The notes: generated by a model not told the origin, from the sequence alone. A stretch of 64,000 nucleotides of DNA from Acidimicrobiia bacterium (GCA_029863625.1 JAOTUY010000004.1:1-64000); one strand, 5' to 3'. Shown: positions 1 through 8,633, counted from the first letter of the stretch. Translations and numbers: made by a program.

Positions 1-985
1 ATCCCAATTCCGGGATCACCGACGCGGCGGCTTCCTCAACGGCCTTGGCGGCCTCACGCTCGCCCAAATGCTCCAGGCACATTGCCAGCGAAAGCACGGC
101 CGCCACCGGGTTAGCCCAACCCCGACCGGCAATGTCAGGGGCGGAGCCGTGCACCGGCTCGAACATCGACGGGTAGCGCCGCTCGGGGTCGAGGTTGCCG
201 CTGGCAGCCAGGCCCATCCCACCCTGTACCGCCGCTCCGAGGTCGGTGATGATGTCTCCGAACAGATTGTCGGTAACGACCATATCAAAGCGCTCAGGTT
301 GAGTGACCAGGTACAGGCACATGGCATCCGCGTGGACGTAGTCGACCGCCACATCGGGGTATTCTCTTGCTACCTCGTCAACCGTCCGCAGCCACAGGTC
401 CCCGGCGTAGGTCATCACATTGGTTTTGTGGCTCATGGTCAGATGTTTCTTTCGACCCAAAGCCCGCTTGAAGCTGTACCGGACTACCCGTTCGACGCCG
501 TGGCGGGTGTTTATCGATTCCTGGGTTGCTACCTCATGGGGGGTTCCCTTCCGGAAGAACCCACCGGCGCCGCTGTAGAGGCCCTCCGTGTTCTCCCGGA
601 CGACCACCAGGTCGCAGCGGTCGGGGGTGAGCCCGGCGATGGGGGAGGGGGCGCCCTCGAACAACCTGACCGGCCGCAAGTTCACATATTGATCGAAGTC
701 GAAACGGATCTTCAGCAGCAAACCTCTTTCCAGAACGCCCGGCGGCACTTCCGGCATGCCGACGGCGCCGAGCAGGATGGCATCGTGGCCGGCCAGCTCG
801 TCCTGGACCGTGTCGGGGAGCACCTCTCCGGTGCGGAGGTAGCGCTCTCCGCCGAGGTCGTAGAAGGTCGTCTCCACCGAAAACCCAAAGTGCGCCGTTG
901 CCGCCGCCAGGGCTTTGACGGCCTGTGCGGTCACCTCCGGGCCGACCCCGTCGCCGTCGATGACGGCCAGCTGATGAGTTGCCAT
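1..985 (-). CDS. leuB: 3-isopropylmalate dehydrogenase, 3' end cut by window edge
   Basis: Oxidatively decarboxylates 3-isopropylmalate in leucine synthesis (cytosolic, NAD-dependent family). The reading frame starts at ATG 985 ([18 protein letters not shown]) and stays open for 328 codons to the window edge, so only a short C-terminal piece is missing. Family signatures are visible: an N-terminal GDGVGPE turn, the [12 protein letters not shown] segment near residue 135, and the metal-binding NLFGDIITD motif near residue 240. A GGAG ribosome site lies 6-9 nt upstream. It starts 11 nt after the leuA stop and is the last visible gene of the ilvBNC-leuAB operon. The main alternative is a related homoisocitrate or tartrate dehydrogenase; the context with leuA favours LeuB. 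Confidence 0.93.
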   Translation of the reverse strand, partial: MATHQLAVIDGDGVGPEVTAQAVKALAAATAHFGFSVETTFYDLGGERYLRTGEVLPDTVQDELAGHDAILLGAVGMPEVPPGVLERGLLLKIRFDFDQYVNLRPVRLFEGAPSPIAGLTPDRCDLVVVRENTEGLYSGAGGFFRKGTPHEVATQESINTRHGVERVVRYSFKRALGRKKHLTMSHKTNVMTYAGDLWLRTVDEVAREYPDVAVDYVHADAMCLYLVTQPERFDMVVTDNLFGDIITDLGAAVQGGMGLAASGNLDPERRYPSMFEPVHGSAPDIAGRGWANPVAAVLSLAMCLEHLGEREAAKAVEEAAASVIPELG

Positions 986-996
986 TCGTGCTCCGA

Positions 997-2532
997 TCAG
1001 AGGTTTTCCTTAACCGTGTCCGAGATGACGGTCCGAGCTGCCCTGTTGAGCGCGTGCACAAACGCCCGGGCGGAGCCCTCGACGACATCGGTTGAGACGC
1101 TCCGTCCTGAGTAGATCTCACCACCGATCCGCACCACCACGTTGATCTCGGCCATGGCGTCCGCGCCCTTAGTGATCGGGACCACCCGATAGTCGACAAG
1201 TTGGGCGTCGATCCCGAACGCTTTCTTGAGCGCGTCGAACGTGGCGTGGACCATCCCGTCGCCCTCACCTTCGAACTCCAGGGTCAGTCCCCGCGCCTCG
1301 ACCTTGACGGATGCCTGCGGAGCGATGGTGCTGCCGCCCGCCACCCGCATCGAAACGAACCGCACGACTTCCTCCACCTCGCGGGCCTCGTCGTTGACGA
1401 TGGCCCGGATTTCTTCTTCGGTGATCTCGACCTTGCGGTCGGCCAACTCTTTCACACGGGCGAACGCCCGTTTGAAATCCTCGTCATCGAGGGCGATGTC
1501 CATTTTGCGTAACGCATCCGCGAACCCGGCGCGTCCCGAATGCTTACCGACGATGATCTGGCTTTCCTGACCGACCGAGGCTGCGTCCATGATCTCGTAG
1601 GTCTCACGGTCTTGCAGGACACCGTGCTGATGGATACCCGATTCGTGGGCGAACGCGTTTCTCCCCACCACCGCTTTGTTGAACTGCACGGGATAGCCGG
1701 TCAGACGGGACACCAGACGGCTGGTTTCGAGGATCTGGGTGGTGTCGGCCCCAATCTCGACCCCGAACCGGTCCTGGCGGGTTTTGATCGCCATGATGAT
1801 CTCTTCGGTTGACGTGTTTCCGGCCCGTTCGCCGATCCCGTTGATGGCCCCTTCGATCTGGCGGGCTCCGGCCGGGATGGCGGCCAGCGAGTTAGCGACG
1901 GCCAGGCCGAGGTCGTTGTGGCAGTGGGTGGAGATGATCACGTCGTCGCGCCCGCCCCGCACGTCTTGATACACGCGGCTCATCAATTCGACGAACTCGG
2001 TCGGCGTCGCGTACCCGACTGTGTCGGGGATGTTGATCGTGGTAGCGCCGGCTTCCACCGCCGCCCTGCACACGGCCACCACGAAATCGGGATCCGAGCG
2101 GGTTGCGTCTTGCGGCGAGAACTCCACATTGTCGCAATAACTCCTGGCCCGCTTGACCCCTTCGATGACGGACTTCATGACCTCGTCCGGGGTCATCTTC
2201 AGCATCCGCTCCATGTGGATCGGCGACGTGGAATTGAACACATGGATGCGCGCCCTCTCGGCGCCTTTGAGGGCGTCCCAGGCGCGGTCGATGTCGTCGG
2301 GGTGGGTGCGGGCCAGGCTGGCGATGACCGGACCTTTCACTTCTCGGGCAATTCGTGATACCGATTCGAAGTCACCAGGCGATGAGGCGGCGAAACCCGC
2401 TTCGATGACGTCGACCTTGAGCCGGGCCAGCTGCCCGGCAATAGCTACTTTCTCGTCGGGGGTCAGAGCGATACCCGGCGCCTGTTCGCCGTCGCGCAGG
2501 GTGGTATCGAAGATGATGAGGCGGTCTTGCAT
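997..2532 (-). CDS. leuA: 2-isopropylmalate synthase
   Basis: Condenses acetyl-CoA with 2-ketoisovalerate, the committed step of leucine synthesis. The 511-residue protein has the DTTLRDGEQ motif at residues 9-17, the metal-binding H-C-H pair at 203-205 and the NGIGERAGN signature at 231-239. Residues from about 385 onward form a LeuA regulatory dimer domain, the usual site of leucine feedback. Length fits the E. coli-type LeuA. A GGGAG ribosome site lies about 8 nt before ATG 2532. It is separated from ilvC by a 204-nt gap with heptamer repeats and a GC-rich hairpin, and from leuB by 11 nt. Citramalate synthase is less likely given the regulatory domain and neighbours. Confidence 0.95.
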   Translation of the reverse strand: MQDRLIIFDTTLRDGEQAPGIALTPDEKVAIAGQLARLKVDVIEAGFAASSPGDFESVSRIAREVKGPVIASLARTHPDDIDRAWDALKGAERARIHVFNSTSPIHMERMLKMTPDEVMKSVIEGVKRARSYCDNVEFSPQDATRSDPDFVVAVCRAAVEAGATTINIPDTVGYATPTEFVELMSRVYQDVRGGRDDVIISTHCHNDLGLAVANSLAAIPAGARQIEGAINGIGERAGNTSTEEIIMAIKTRQDRFGVEIGADTTQILETSRLVSRLTGYPVQFNKAVVGRNAFAHESGIHQHGVLQDRETYEIMDAASVGQESQIIVGKHSGRAGFADALRKMDIALDDEDFKRAFARVKELADRKVEITEEEIRAIVNDEAREVEEVVRFVSMRVAGGSTIAPQASVKVEARGLTLEFEGEGDGMVHATFDALKKAFGIDAQLVDYRVVPITKGADAMAEINVVVRIGGEIYSGRSVSTDVVEGSARAFVHALNRAARTVISDTVKENL

Positions 2533-2571
2533 GTCTTGGCTCCCGTTGTCTTGTTGTCGGAGGTGGTCGGT

Positions 2572-2620
2572 CAGTGCCCAGTACCTAGTACTCAGTACCT
2601 AGTACTCAGTACTCAGTACC
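2572..2620. repeat. Tandem heptamer array, 7 units of YAGTRCY
   Basis: Seven consecutive 7-bp units are readable: CAGTGCC, CAGTACC, TAGTACT, CAGTACC, TAGTACT, CAGTACT, CAGTACC. The array sits in the gap between ilvC and leuA. With the 2709-2736 array, which has the opposite orientation, it brackets an 88-bp segment. That segment holds a GC-rich imperfect hairpin at 2626-2658 without a T-run. The 7-bp period matches neither codons nor a helical turn. Confidence 0.85.
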
Positions 2621-2625
2621 TATCG

Positions 2626-2658
2626 GAGGCCGGGTCGGGTTTGTCCCGCCCGGCCCTC
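2626..2658 (-). other. GC-rich hairpin between ilvC and leuA
   Basis: In the minus-strand transcript a left arm beginning GAGGGCCGGGCGGG can fold onto a right arm CCCGACCCGGCCTC with a 5-nt loop and small bulges. No U-run follows, so it is not a standard intrinsic terminator. It may stabilise or process the ilvC-leuA mRNA, or reduce downstream expression. That function is inference. Confidence 0.45.
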
Positions 2659-2708
2659 AAAGCGCCAGTAGACCGCCTGACGACCGGGAGGGCATGGTGA
2701 CCGGGTCG

Positions 2709-2736
2709 AGGTACCAGGTACTGGGTACGCGGTACT
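2709..2736. repeat. Tandem heptamer array, 4 units, inverted relative to 2572-2620
   Basis: Units read AGGTACC, AGGTACT, GGGTACG, CGGTACT. Their reverse complements match the YAGTACY units at 2572-2620. The array ends exactly against the ilvC stop codon (2737-2739). Confidence 0.75.
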
Positions 2737-3744
2737 TCATTGTGGAGGTGCTTTCGGGGTGAGGAACGGCATCATACCGCGGAGTTCTGCACCGACCTGC
2801 TCGATCTCAAGGTGGCGGTTGGCCTCGCGTTGTTCGAGCAGGAACGGGGCGCCTTCCCGGGCCTGGGCCAGCCACTCGTTGGCAAATGCGCCTGATTGGA
2901 TTTCGGCGAGGATCTGTTTCATCTGGGCCCGGGTTTCGTCGGTGACGATGCGTGGTCCGCGCGTATAGTCGCCGTATTCGGCGGTATCGGATACCGAGTA
3001 ACGCATGTAGGAGAGACCACCCTCGTAGAGGAGGTCGACGATCAGCTTCAGCTCGTGGAGCGTTTCGAAGTAGGCGGATTCTGGCTGGTACCCGGCGTCC
3101 ACCAGCGTGTCGAATGATGCTTTGATCAGCGACGACACGCCTCCACACAGGATCACCTGTTCTCCGAAGAGATCGGTCTCGGTTTCCTCCTTGAAGGTGG
3201 TTTCGAGCACTCCCGCCCTGGACCCGCCTATCGCACGCGCATAGGACAAGCCGAGGGCATGGGCGTTGCCGGTGGCGTCCTGATGGACGGCCAGAAGGCA
3301 CGGCACCCCGGATCCTTCCGTGTAGGTGCGCCGGACCAGATGGCCGGGTCCCTTGGGAGCGACCATCACGACGTCGACATTCGGCGGCGGGTCGATCGCC
3401 TCGAAATGAATGTTGAACCCGTGCGCGAAGAACAGCGCATCCCCGGCCTCGAGGTTGGGGGCGATCTCTGCGGCGTACAGGTCTCCCATATGCTGGTCGG
3501 GAACCAGCAGCATGACCACATCGGCCGTGGCCGTCGCACGAGCGGGGGTCATCACCGTGAGTCCGGCCTTCTCGGCCTGATCCCGACTCGATGAACCTTC
3601 TCTCAAGCCGACCACGACATCGACTCCGGAGTCCCTCAGGTTGAGGGCGTGGGCATGGCCCTGACTGCCGTAGCCGATCACGGCAACCTTGCGACCCGCC
3701 AGTACCGAAGGGTCGGCGTCCTGGTCGTAGTAGATCGTCGCCAT
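2737..3744 (-). CDS. ilvC: Ketol-acid reductoisomerase (class I)
   Basis: Isomerises and reduces acetolactate or acetohydroxybutyrate with NADPH and Mg2+ in valine and isoleucine synthesis. At 335 residues it is a class I enzyme. The Rossmann motif [13 protein letters not shown] begins at residue 24. Basic and serine residues after strand beta-2 (GLREGSSS, 47-53) suggest NADPH use. Metal ligands are D191 and E195 in ETDLFGEQ. It follows ilvN by 10 nt in the same operon. Its stop codon touches a heptamer repeat array. Confidence 0.97.
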   Translation of the reverse strand: MATIYYDQDADPSVLAGRKVAVIGYGSQGHAHALNLRDSGVDVVVGLREGSSSRDQAEKAGLTVMTPARATATADVVMLLVPDQHMGDLYAAEIAPNLEAGDALFFAHGFNIHFEAIDPPPNVDVVMVAPKGPGHLVRRTYTEGSGVPCLLAVHQDATGNAHALGLSYARAIGGSRAGVLETTFKEETETDLFGEQVILCGGVSSLIKASFDTLVDAGYQPESAYFETLHELKLIVDLLYEGGLSYMRYSVSDTAEYGDYTRGPRIVTDETRAQMKQILAEIQSGAFANEWLAQAREGAPFLLEQREANRHLEIEQVGAELRGMMPFLTPKAPPQ

Positions 3745-3754
3745 CAGCTCTCCT

Positions 3755-4255
3755 TCACCTGATCGCCTTCAGTTTTCGGCTCCTGACGTCGCGGGCCATC
3801 GCAACGCGCCCCGATTTGACCAGTTCTACGATGCCGTAGGGCCGGACCAGCTCAACGAAATCGTTGATCTTGCGGGGCTCGCCGTCGACGGTGAAGGCGA
3901 TGCTGGTTGACCCCACGTCGATGGCTGTCGCCTTGAAGATGGTGCCGATCTCCAGGATCTCGCCTCGTTTGCCGGGGGTGGCCGCCACCCGGATCAACAT
4001 GACCTCCCGTTCCAACGACTCGGCCGGATCGAGTTCCATGATGCGCACGACATTGACCAGTTTGTGGAGCTGCTTCTTAACCTGCTCCAGCTCCGGGGCG
4101 TCGACCACGATGGTCATCCGCGACATGCCTTCATCGGCGGTCGGGCCGACCGCCATGGAGTGAATGTTGAAGCCGCGTCGGGCCAGCAGCGAGGAAACCC
4201 GGGCCAGCACGGAGGGTTTGTTCTCGACGAGGACTGAAAGGGTGTGTTGGCTCAC
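3755..4255 (-). CDS. ilvN: Acetolactate synthase regulatory (small) subunit
   Basis: Regulatory subunit of acetohydroxyacid synthase, conferring valine feedback on IlvB. I choose GTG 4255 as start (protein begins [20 protein letters not shown]). Homology begins there, and this GTG overlaps the ilvB stop as GTGA, implying translational coupling. A longer open frame upstream runs only inside ilvB and is not protein-like. The protein is 166 residues with an N-terminal ACT domain (about 4-77; the [14 protein letters not shown] segment is typical) and a C-terminal ALS small-subunit domain. Length is normal for the family. Confidence 0.95.
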   Translation of the reverse strand: MSQHTLSVLVENKPSVLARVSSLLARRGFNIHSMAVGPTADEGMSRMTIVVDAPELEQVKKQLHKLVNVVRIMELDPAESLEREVMLIRVAATPGKRGEILEIGTIFKATAIDVGSTSIAFTVDGEPRKINDFVELVRPYGIVELVKSGRVAMARDVRSRKLKAIR

Positions 4256-5955
4256 GGCAGGTCCTCCCTGCTCAGGATGATGTCGTCGTTCGACCCGCCT
4301 GCCGGGACCATCGGGAACACCATCTCCTCGGTGTCGGTAACGAACTCGACCACGACCGGACGGTCGTCGATGGCGAGCGATTTCTCGATGGTGGGACCGA
4401 CTTCGTCGGGGGTTTCGGCTCGCAACCCGACACATCCCATCGCCTCTGCCAACATCACATAGTTGGGCACGTCCCGACCCAGGTCGACGGCCGACAACCG
4501 GCCCCCGTAGAACAGGTTCTGCCATTGCTTGACCATGCCGTGGGCGCCGTTATTGAGGATGGCCACCTTGATGGGGATGCGCTCGACGGAGGCGGTAATG
4601 AGCTCTTGTGGGGTCATCTGAAAGCAGCCGTCCCCGTCGATGGCGTACACCAGATCATCGGGTCTTCCCGCTTTCGCACCGACGGCGGCCGGCACTGCGA
4701 AGCCCATCGTTCCAAGCCCGCCCGAGTTGATCCACTTGCGCGGTTCGGTGAACTTCCAATACTGCGATGCCCACATCTGGTGCTGGCCGACTCCCGACAC
4801 GACGATCGTGTCGGGTCCCGCCAGGCGATACAGCTCCTCGATCACGTATTGCGGCTTGATCGGTCCGTCGGGTTGCTGGTCGTAGTGCAGCGGATAGTCG
4901 CGTTGCCAGCCGTGCACCGTGTCCAGCCACTTCTTGCGGTCGGGGGTGGTCTGGTGGTCCCACTTTTCGAGCAGTTGCTGCAGCACACGGCGGGCGTCAC
5001 CGACGATGGGGATTTCCGGCACGCGCACTTTGCCGATCTCGGCCGGATCGACGTCGGCGTGGATGACCTTGGCGTGGGGGGCGAAGGTGGCCGGGTCGCC
5101 GGTCACCCGGTCGTCGAATCGGACACCGATAGAAACCAGCAGATCGGATTTCTGCATGGCGGTAACCGCGGTGTAGTTGCCGTGCATTCCCGGCATGCCG
5201 AGCGCCAGCGGATGGAGATCGGAGATAGCGCCCCGGCCCATCAAGGTTGTCACCACCGGGATTTGGGTGGCCTCGGCGAACCGCAACAACTCTTCGTGGG
5301 CGCCGGCTTTGATGATCCCTCCACCGACGTATAGAACCGGTCGCTGGGCGGCTTCGATCAATCTGATGGCGTCTTTGATAGGGCGCGGATGCGCATCGAC
5401 GGTCGGCTTGTAACCGGGCAAATTCAGCTGGGCAGGCTGGTGCCAGACCAGCTCGGCATTCAACACGTCCTTGGGCAGGTCGACCAGGACGGGCCCGGGC
5501 CGGCCGGTGGCCGCTATGTGGAATGCCTCGTGGATCACGTCGGGGATTTCACGGGGGTCGGTGACGAAATAGTTGTGCTTGGTAGCCGGCATGGTGATGC
5601 CGGTTGTGTAAGCCTCTTGGAAGGCATCGTTGCCGACTGCATGCGTGGGAACCTGGCCGGTGATGGCAACCATCGGCACCGAGTCGACCAGCGCATCCGC
5701 CAGAGGCGTTACCAGGTTGGTTGCGGCCGGACCGGAGGTGACCATGGTCACACCGACCCGCCCGGTCGCCCAGGCGTACCCCTCAGCCATGTGCCCGGCG
5801 CCTTGCTCGTGACGGGCGAGGATGTGCCGGATCGGACTGTCGAGGATCGGGTCATAGGCGGGAAGGATGGCGCCGCCCGGTACGCCGAACACGATCTCGA
5901 CCCCTTCGTGTTCGAGTGCCTTGATGAGGGCTTGTGCGCCGGTGATGGTGCTCAT
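4252..5955 (-). CDS. ilvB: Acetolactate synthase catalytic (large) subunit
   Basis: ThDP- and FAD-dependent condensation of two pyruvates, or pyruvate and 2-ketobutyrate: the first common step of branched-chain amino acid synthesis. The start at ATG 5955 gives 567 residues beginning MSTITGAQALIKALEHEGVE. The catalytic glutamate is E50 in RHEQGAGHMAEGYA. The C-terminal ThDP motif GDGCFQM ends about 26 residues later in ILNN. An upstream in-frame extension to 6018 would run through the attenuator terminator and is rejected. First structural gene of the operon, preceded by promoter, leader peptide and attenuator (5980-6115). Confidence 0.96.
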   Translation of the reverse strand: MSTITGAQALIKALEHEGVEIVFGVPGGAILPAYDPILDSPIRHILARHEQGAGHMAEGYAWATGRVGVTMVTSGPAATNLVTPLADALVDSVPMVAITGQVPTHAVGNDAFQEAYTTGITMPATKHNYFVTDPREIPDVIHEAFHIAATGRPGPVLVDLPKDVLNAELVWHQPAQLNLPGYKPTVDAHPRPIKDAIRLIEAAQRPVLYVGGGIIKAGAHEELLRFAEATQIPVVTTLMGRGAISDLHPLALGMPGMHGNYTAVTAMQKSDLLVSIGVRFDDRVTGDPATFAPHAKVIHADVDPAEIGKVRVPEIPIVGDARRVLQQLLEKWDHQTTPDRKKWLDTVHGWQRDYPLHYDQQPDGPIKPQYVIEELYRLAGPDTIVVSGVGQHQMWASQYWKFTEPRKWINSGGLGTMGFAVPAAVGAKAGRPDDLVYAIDGDGCFQMTPQELITASVERIPIKVAILNNGAHGMVKQWQNLFYGGRLSAVDLGRDVPNYVMLAEAMGCVGLRAETPDEVGPTIEKSLAIDDRPVVVEFVTDTEEMVFPMVPAGGSNDDIILSREDLP

Positions 5956-5979
5956 CGCCTGATCCCTTCTTTGGGTATG

Positions 5980-6010
5980 AAAAAACCCTCCGGCTCTTGG
6001 CAACGGAGGG
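5980..6010 (-). terminator. Attenuator terminator upstream of ilvB
   Basis: On the minus strand a perfect 7-bp stem CCCTCCG/CGGAGGG (6010-6004 and 5992-5986) with an 11-nt loop is followed at once by six T (5985-5980). It lies 24 nt before ilvB ATG and 27 nt after the leader-peptide stop, so it is an intrinsic terminator placed to control entry into the operon. A clear 2:3 antiterminator pairing was not resolved by eye. Confidence 0.88.
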
Positions 6011-6013
6011 CGG

Positions 6014-6037
6014 CGCACACGTCGAGCGACGCGTGCG
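6014..6037 (-). promoter_or_regulatory. Pause-type hairpin of the ilvB attenuator
   Basis: Arms 6014-6024 and 6027-6037 are complementary over 11 bp with one G-U pair; sterically 9-10 bp would form. It begins directly after the leader-peptide stop codon (6040-6038) and ends 3 nt before the terminator stem, matching the position of the 1:2 pause hairpin in classical attenuators. Confidence 0.7.
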
Positions 6038-6073
6038 CTAGGTAAGTACGAGGACGGTGTTGATTGCTTGCAT
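6038..6073 (-). CDS. ilv leader peptide, 11 aa (MQAINTVLVLT)
   Basis: A short frame from ATG 6073 to TAG 6040-6038 encodes MQAINTVLVLT. Five of its eleven residues are the operon's end products: one Ile, two Val, two Leu, with V-L-V-L consecutive just before the stop. It lies between a consensus promoter and the terminator hairpin. Ribosome stalling on scarce Ile/Val/Leu codons would be expected to prevent terminator formation. No strong ribosome site is present; the predicted transcript start leaves only about 6-7 nt, so it is probably translated nearly leaderless. Too short for routine gene callers. Confidence 0.85.
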   Translation of the reverse strand: MQAINTVLVLT

Positions 6074-6086
6074 GGTTGAACCCGAG

Positions 6087-6115
6087 AGTATGCGGGAATG
6101 AAGACGCTATGTCAA
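6087..6115 (-). promoter_or_regulatory. Promoter of the ilvBNC-leuAB operon
   Basis: Reading the minus strand: TTGACA (6115-6110), a 17-nt spacer, then CATACT (6092-6087). The -35 is a perfect consensus and the spacer is optimal. Transcription would start about 7 nt further, just ahead of leader-peptide ATG 6073. Confidence 0.82.
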
Positions 6116-6207
6116 GGAGCTGACCGGGGCCGGGTGGCGTTCCCTCCGGCTGCCCAAGCGGGCGGGAGCCTACCAATCAAGTGAGCAGTACCAACCGGGA
6201 GGATCGG

Positions 6208-6756
6208 ATGACCGAGTCAACCCTCGACCAGGTTCTGGCTGAGCTCAATGATCTCCAGCGAAGAATGAGTGAGCTTCCGGACGATGCCTTTGCGGAACGC
6301 GTGATGGTGCGAGAGCGACGTCGGGAGCTCCACGCGCAAGCTGCAGAGTTGCGTGGTGCCAGTCGATCACTTGAGGGCCTGCAAAAGGAGCTTCAGGATT
6401 TGCGCCGACTGCGTGATGAGGTGTTCGATCGTCATCTGAGCATCGGCAACATTGGCGCAGGGGGCGGAGAGGGTGGCGGTGGAGTCGAGGTGCGCTACGT
6501 CAACGAAGTCAACCGGACCATTGACGAGGCAGGGGCACTGAGCAGAATCAACCGGCAAATCCGGGAGCTGGAAGTTGAACTAGGCCGCCGCCTCCAATCG
6601 GGAGAGGGAAGCTGGACGGGGTTGCCTTGGGTCGGGAGCTGTTGTTTGATCGGCCGGACCGACCGAAAGCCGCGCCAGGGGTCAACCGAGTCAGCTCTCG
6701 CAACGCCACCTGTTCTGAGCGATCAGCTTGGGATGCTTGGGCCAACCTCGATGTGA
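6208..6756 (+). CDS. Hypothetical protein with coiled-coil N-terminal half
   Basis: Start at ATG 6208, preceded by GGGAGG 5-10 nt upstream; an in-frame GTG lies at 6181. The 182-residue product is Glu/Arg/Leu-rich and helical over residues 1-75 (heptad-like leucines), then has a glycine-rich stretch (GAGGGEGGGG) and a second short helix to about residue 130. The last 50 residues (from about 6600) lose this character and become Cys/Ser/Pro-rich, unlike the codon use before it. This suggests a frameshift or an extended non-homologous tail. No family recognised. Divergent from the ilv operon promoter. Confidence 0.55.
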   Translation: MTESTLDQVLAELNDLQRRMSELPDDAFAERVMVRERRRELHAQAAELRGASRSLEGLQKELQDLRRLRDEVFDRHLSIGNIGAGGGEGGGGVEVRYVNEVNRTIDEAGALSRINRQIRELEVELGRRLQSGEGSWTGLPWVGSCCLIGRTDRKPRQGSTESALATPPVLSDQLGMLGPTSM

Positions 6757-6794
6757 TTGTGGGAAACATCTCGCAACGGCGTAGTTTGGTCGAT

Positions 6795-7205
6795 ATGGAT
6801 TTCGATCGAGGTACGAAGCCGCGCAGCACGCTATTGAGATTGGACGGTGGCATCAACCTCGTTCTGGGCGTGCTGCTGATGACTTTCCCCACGGAGTTGG
6901 TTGAGACATTCGGAATGCCGCCGACGGAGGAGCGGTTCTATCCCACCGTTCTCGGCGCAGTGCTGTTCGGGATAGGCATCGCTCTATTTCTCGAAGCGAA
7001 CCGGTTGCCGGGCGGAATCATGGGTCTCGGCTTGGGCGGGGCTATCGCCATCAATCTGGTCGCGGCCGGCGCCCTCATCTTTTGGATCGTCTGGGGCGAC
7101 CTCGAGGTCCCCACCCGGGGGCGGGTTTTGCTGGGGGTCATGTCCGCGGCCCTGGTGGCCATCAGCAGTTTCGAGCTGTGGGTGCGGTGGAATCGGCGTC
7201 CCTAG
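6795..7205 (+). CDS. Four-segment membrane protein, unknown function
   Basis: I choose ATG 6795 (MDFDRGTKPRSTLLRLDGGI) because hydrophobic, protein-like sequence starts just after it; the longer frame from 6627 overlaps the preceding gene and is low quality. The 136-residue product has about four hydrophobic segments (near residues 18-35, 55-72, 78-98, 108-126). A conserved-looking LRLDGGINLVLGVLLM start and a YPTVLGAVLFGIGIALFLE core resemble a widespread small actinobacterial membrane family, but I cannot name it. Ends just before a heptamer repeat gap. Confidence 0.65.
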   Translation: MDFDRGTKPRSTLLRLDGGINLVLGVLLMTFPTELVETFGMPPTEERFYPTVLGAVLFGIGIALFLEANRLPGGIMGLGLGGAIAINLVAAGALIFWIVWGDLEVPTRGRVLLGVMSAALVAISSFELWVRWNRRP

Positions 7206-7276
7206 AAGCCGCCGCACGGCGACCAAACCTTTGGCCGCCCCTCGGCATCCGACAGATGTGGTGGCGGTACGCATTT

Positions 7277-7317
7277 CTCAGTTCCCAGTTCCCGGTTCTC
7301 AGTCCCAGTTCTCAATA
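7277..7317. repeat. Tandem heptamer array, about 6 units (YYCRGTT)
   Basis: Units read CTCAGTT, CCCAGTT, CCCGGTT, CTCAGTC, a 6-bp CCAGTT and CTCAATA. It lies in the gap between the membrane protein ending at 7205 and the NYN-domain gene. Same family as the arrays at 2572, 18161, 19817 and 37968. Confidence 0.8.
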
Positions 7318-7394
7318 GTGCTCCGAACCCATCGATCCGCTGATGCCCTTTGTCTACCTGTCTCTCTGTCACTGTGATGTGCCACCATGGGACC

Positions 7395-8633
7395 GTGACC
7401 GATTGGATACCACCCGAACTGCTCTTGCCGGCGTTCAAAGCCGTGCGGAAAGCCCTGCGGGAACTTGATCCCGATGAGGTCCCGGCGGTGCTGCGGCGCA
7501 TTGCCGGTCAGAGTGGACGCCGATTGCCGCCACCGCTCGCCCGCAAACTGGTCGAAACACTCGACGAGAATGAATGGCTGCGCGAGAAAGCAGCTGAAGC
7601 AGGTGCCGACCTCGATCCAAACAGTTCGGATCCGGCTCGAGCCGTATCGGCCCTCTTCTTGCTCCGCCCGGAAGGTTGGGAAGACCTTGCCCGCAAGGCG
7701 GTGGAGCATCGAGCGACGGGCACCCAGCAGGCGCTGGTGGCCACATTGCAGCGAACCATCGCCGAACTCCAACAGGAGTTGGGGGCCGCTCGCGAGAAAG
7801 CCAAAGGCGCTCAGCAACGCGCCCAAACGGCGGCGGTCGAAGCCGACCGCAAAGCACAGGCTGCTCGCAGCACAGCTGAGACTGCCCGCACCGAGGAGCG
7901 GGAGGCTGCGGACGAGCTACGTCGCGCCTACGGGACGCTTCTGGACCGATATCAACGGTTGGTGCAGGATCTCGAAGAAGCCGGTGACCGCATCACCACC
8001 CTGCGCGATGAGTTGCTGCGCGCCAGAAGAGCCGTACGGGAAACCGCGGCTCCGGCCGGTCCGCAGGCATGGGCGGCCCGCGATCCAGTGGCTATCGCCC
8101 GGATGCTTGACGATATCGTCGAGGCGCTTCGTCCGGAGGCGGTGACCGTCGCTCGCGAGGTGGTCGAAGAAGAATCTCCGCCCTTCGCTCTTCCGGCCGG
8201 CGTCAGTCCCGACCAGCCTGGTGCTGTCGCCTGGCTTGCGACGTACCAGGAGCCCTACGTTCTCGTGGTCGACGGATACAACGTCACCTTCCTGTTTGAT
8301 GAGGAAGGCTTCAGCGAGACGGCCACCCGCGATCGGCTGAACGAGGGGTTGGCCAGATTCCGTCGAGTTGCGGTGGCCCCGGTGCGGGTGATTGTCGTGT
8401 ACGACTCGGCGCAATCTGGTGGAGTGACTTCCAGCCCGGGACCCGGGGGCATTGAGATTCGTTTCACCGAATCCGGCCACACCGCCGACGAGGAGATCCT
8501 GGCCATCGCCATCCGAGCCCCGGTCCGTCTGGCGGTCGTTAGCACCGACCGGCAGGTGCGAGAGGGAGCCGAAGAGTTCGGGGCGCTCGGACTGTGGAGT
8601 CAGGCGCTGGTTGCCTGGTTGGAGCGTCGATGA
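7395..8633 (+). CDS. NYN-domain protein with long coiled coil
   Basis: Probable RNA-binding or RNase-like protein of the YacP/NYN (PIN-like) family. From GTG 7395 it has 412 residues: an N-terminal helical domain (1-105), a long Ala/Glu/Arg-rich coiled coil (about 110-216), a linker, and a C-terminal NYN domain (about 285-412). The NYN domain opens with VLVVDGYNVTF (Asp near residue 293) and contains VIVVYDSAQ and ADEEILAIA acidic positions typical of this fold. An in-frame ATG at 7377 is an alternative start. Monocistronic by spacing. Actinobacteria carry similar coiled-coil NYN proteins; the exact RNA target is unknown. Confidence 0.82.
   Translation: MTDWIPPELLLPAFKAVRKALRELDPDEVPAVLRRIAGQSGRRLPPPLARKLVETLDENEWLREKAAEAGADLDPNSSDPARAVSALFLLRPEGWEDLARKAVEHRATGTQQALVATLQRTIAELQQELGAAREKAKGAQQRAQTAAVEADRKAQAARSTAETARTEEREAADELRRAYGTLLDRYQRLVQDLEEAGDRITTLRDELLRARRAVRETAAPAGPQAWAARDPVAIARMLDDIVEALRPEAVTVAREVVEEESPPFALPAGVSPDQPGAVAWLATYQEPYVLVVDGYNVTFLFDEEGFSETATRDRLNEGLARFRRVAVAPVRVIVVYDSAQSGGVTSSPGPGGIEIRFTESGHTADEEILAIAIRAPVRLAVVSTDRQVREGAEEFGALGLWSQALVAWLERR

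Noticed and set aside
68..1114. Long plus-strand frame opposite leuB and leuA
   Set aside because: High GC makes long antisense frames common. The minus strand carries conserved LeuB and LeuA motifs, and this product resembles nothing.
2572..2620. Heptamer arrays as CRISPR or as coding tandem repeats
   Set aside because: Units are 7 bp without spacers and out of codon register; no cas gene lies in the window.
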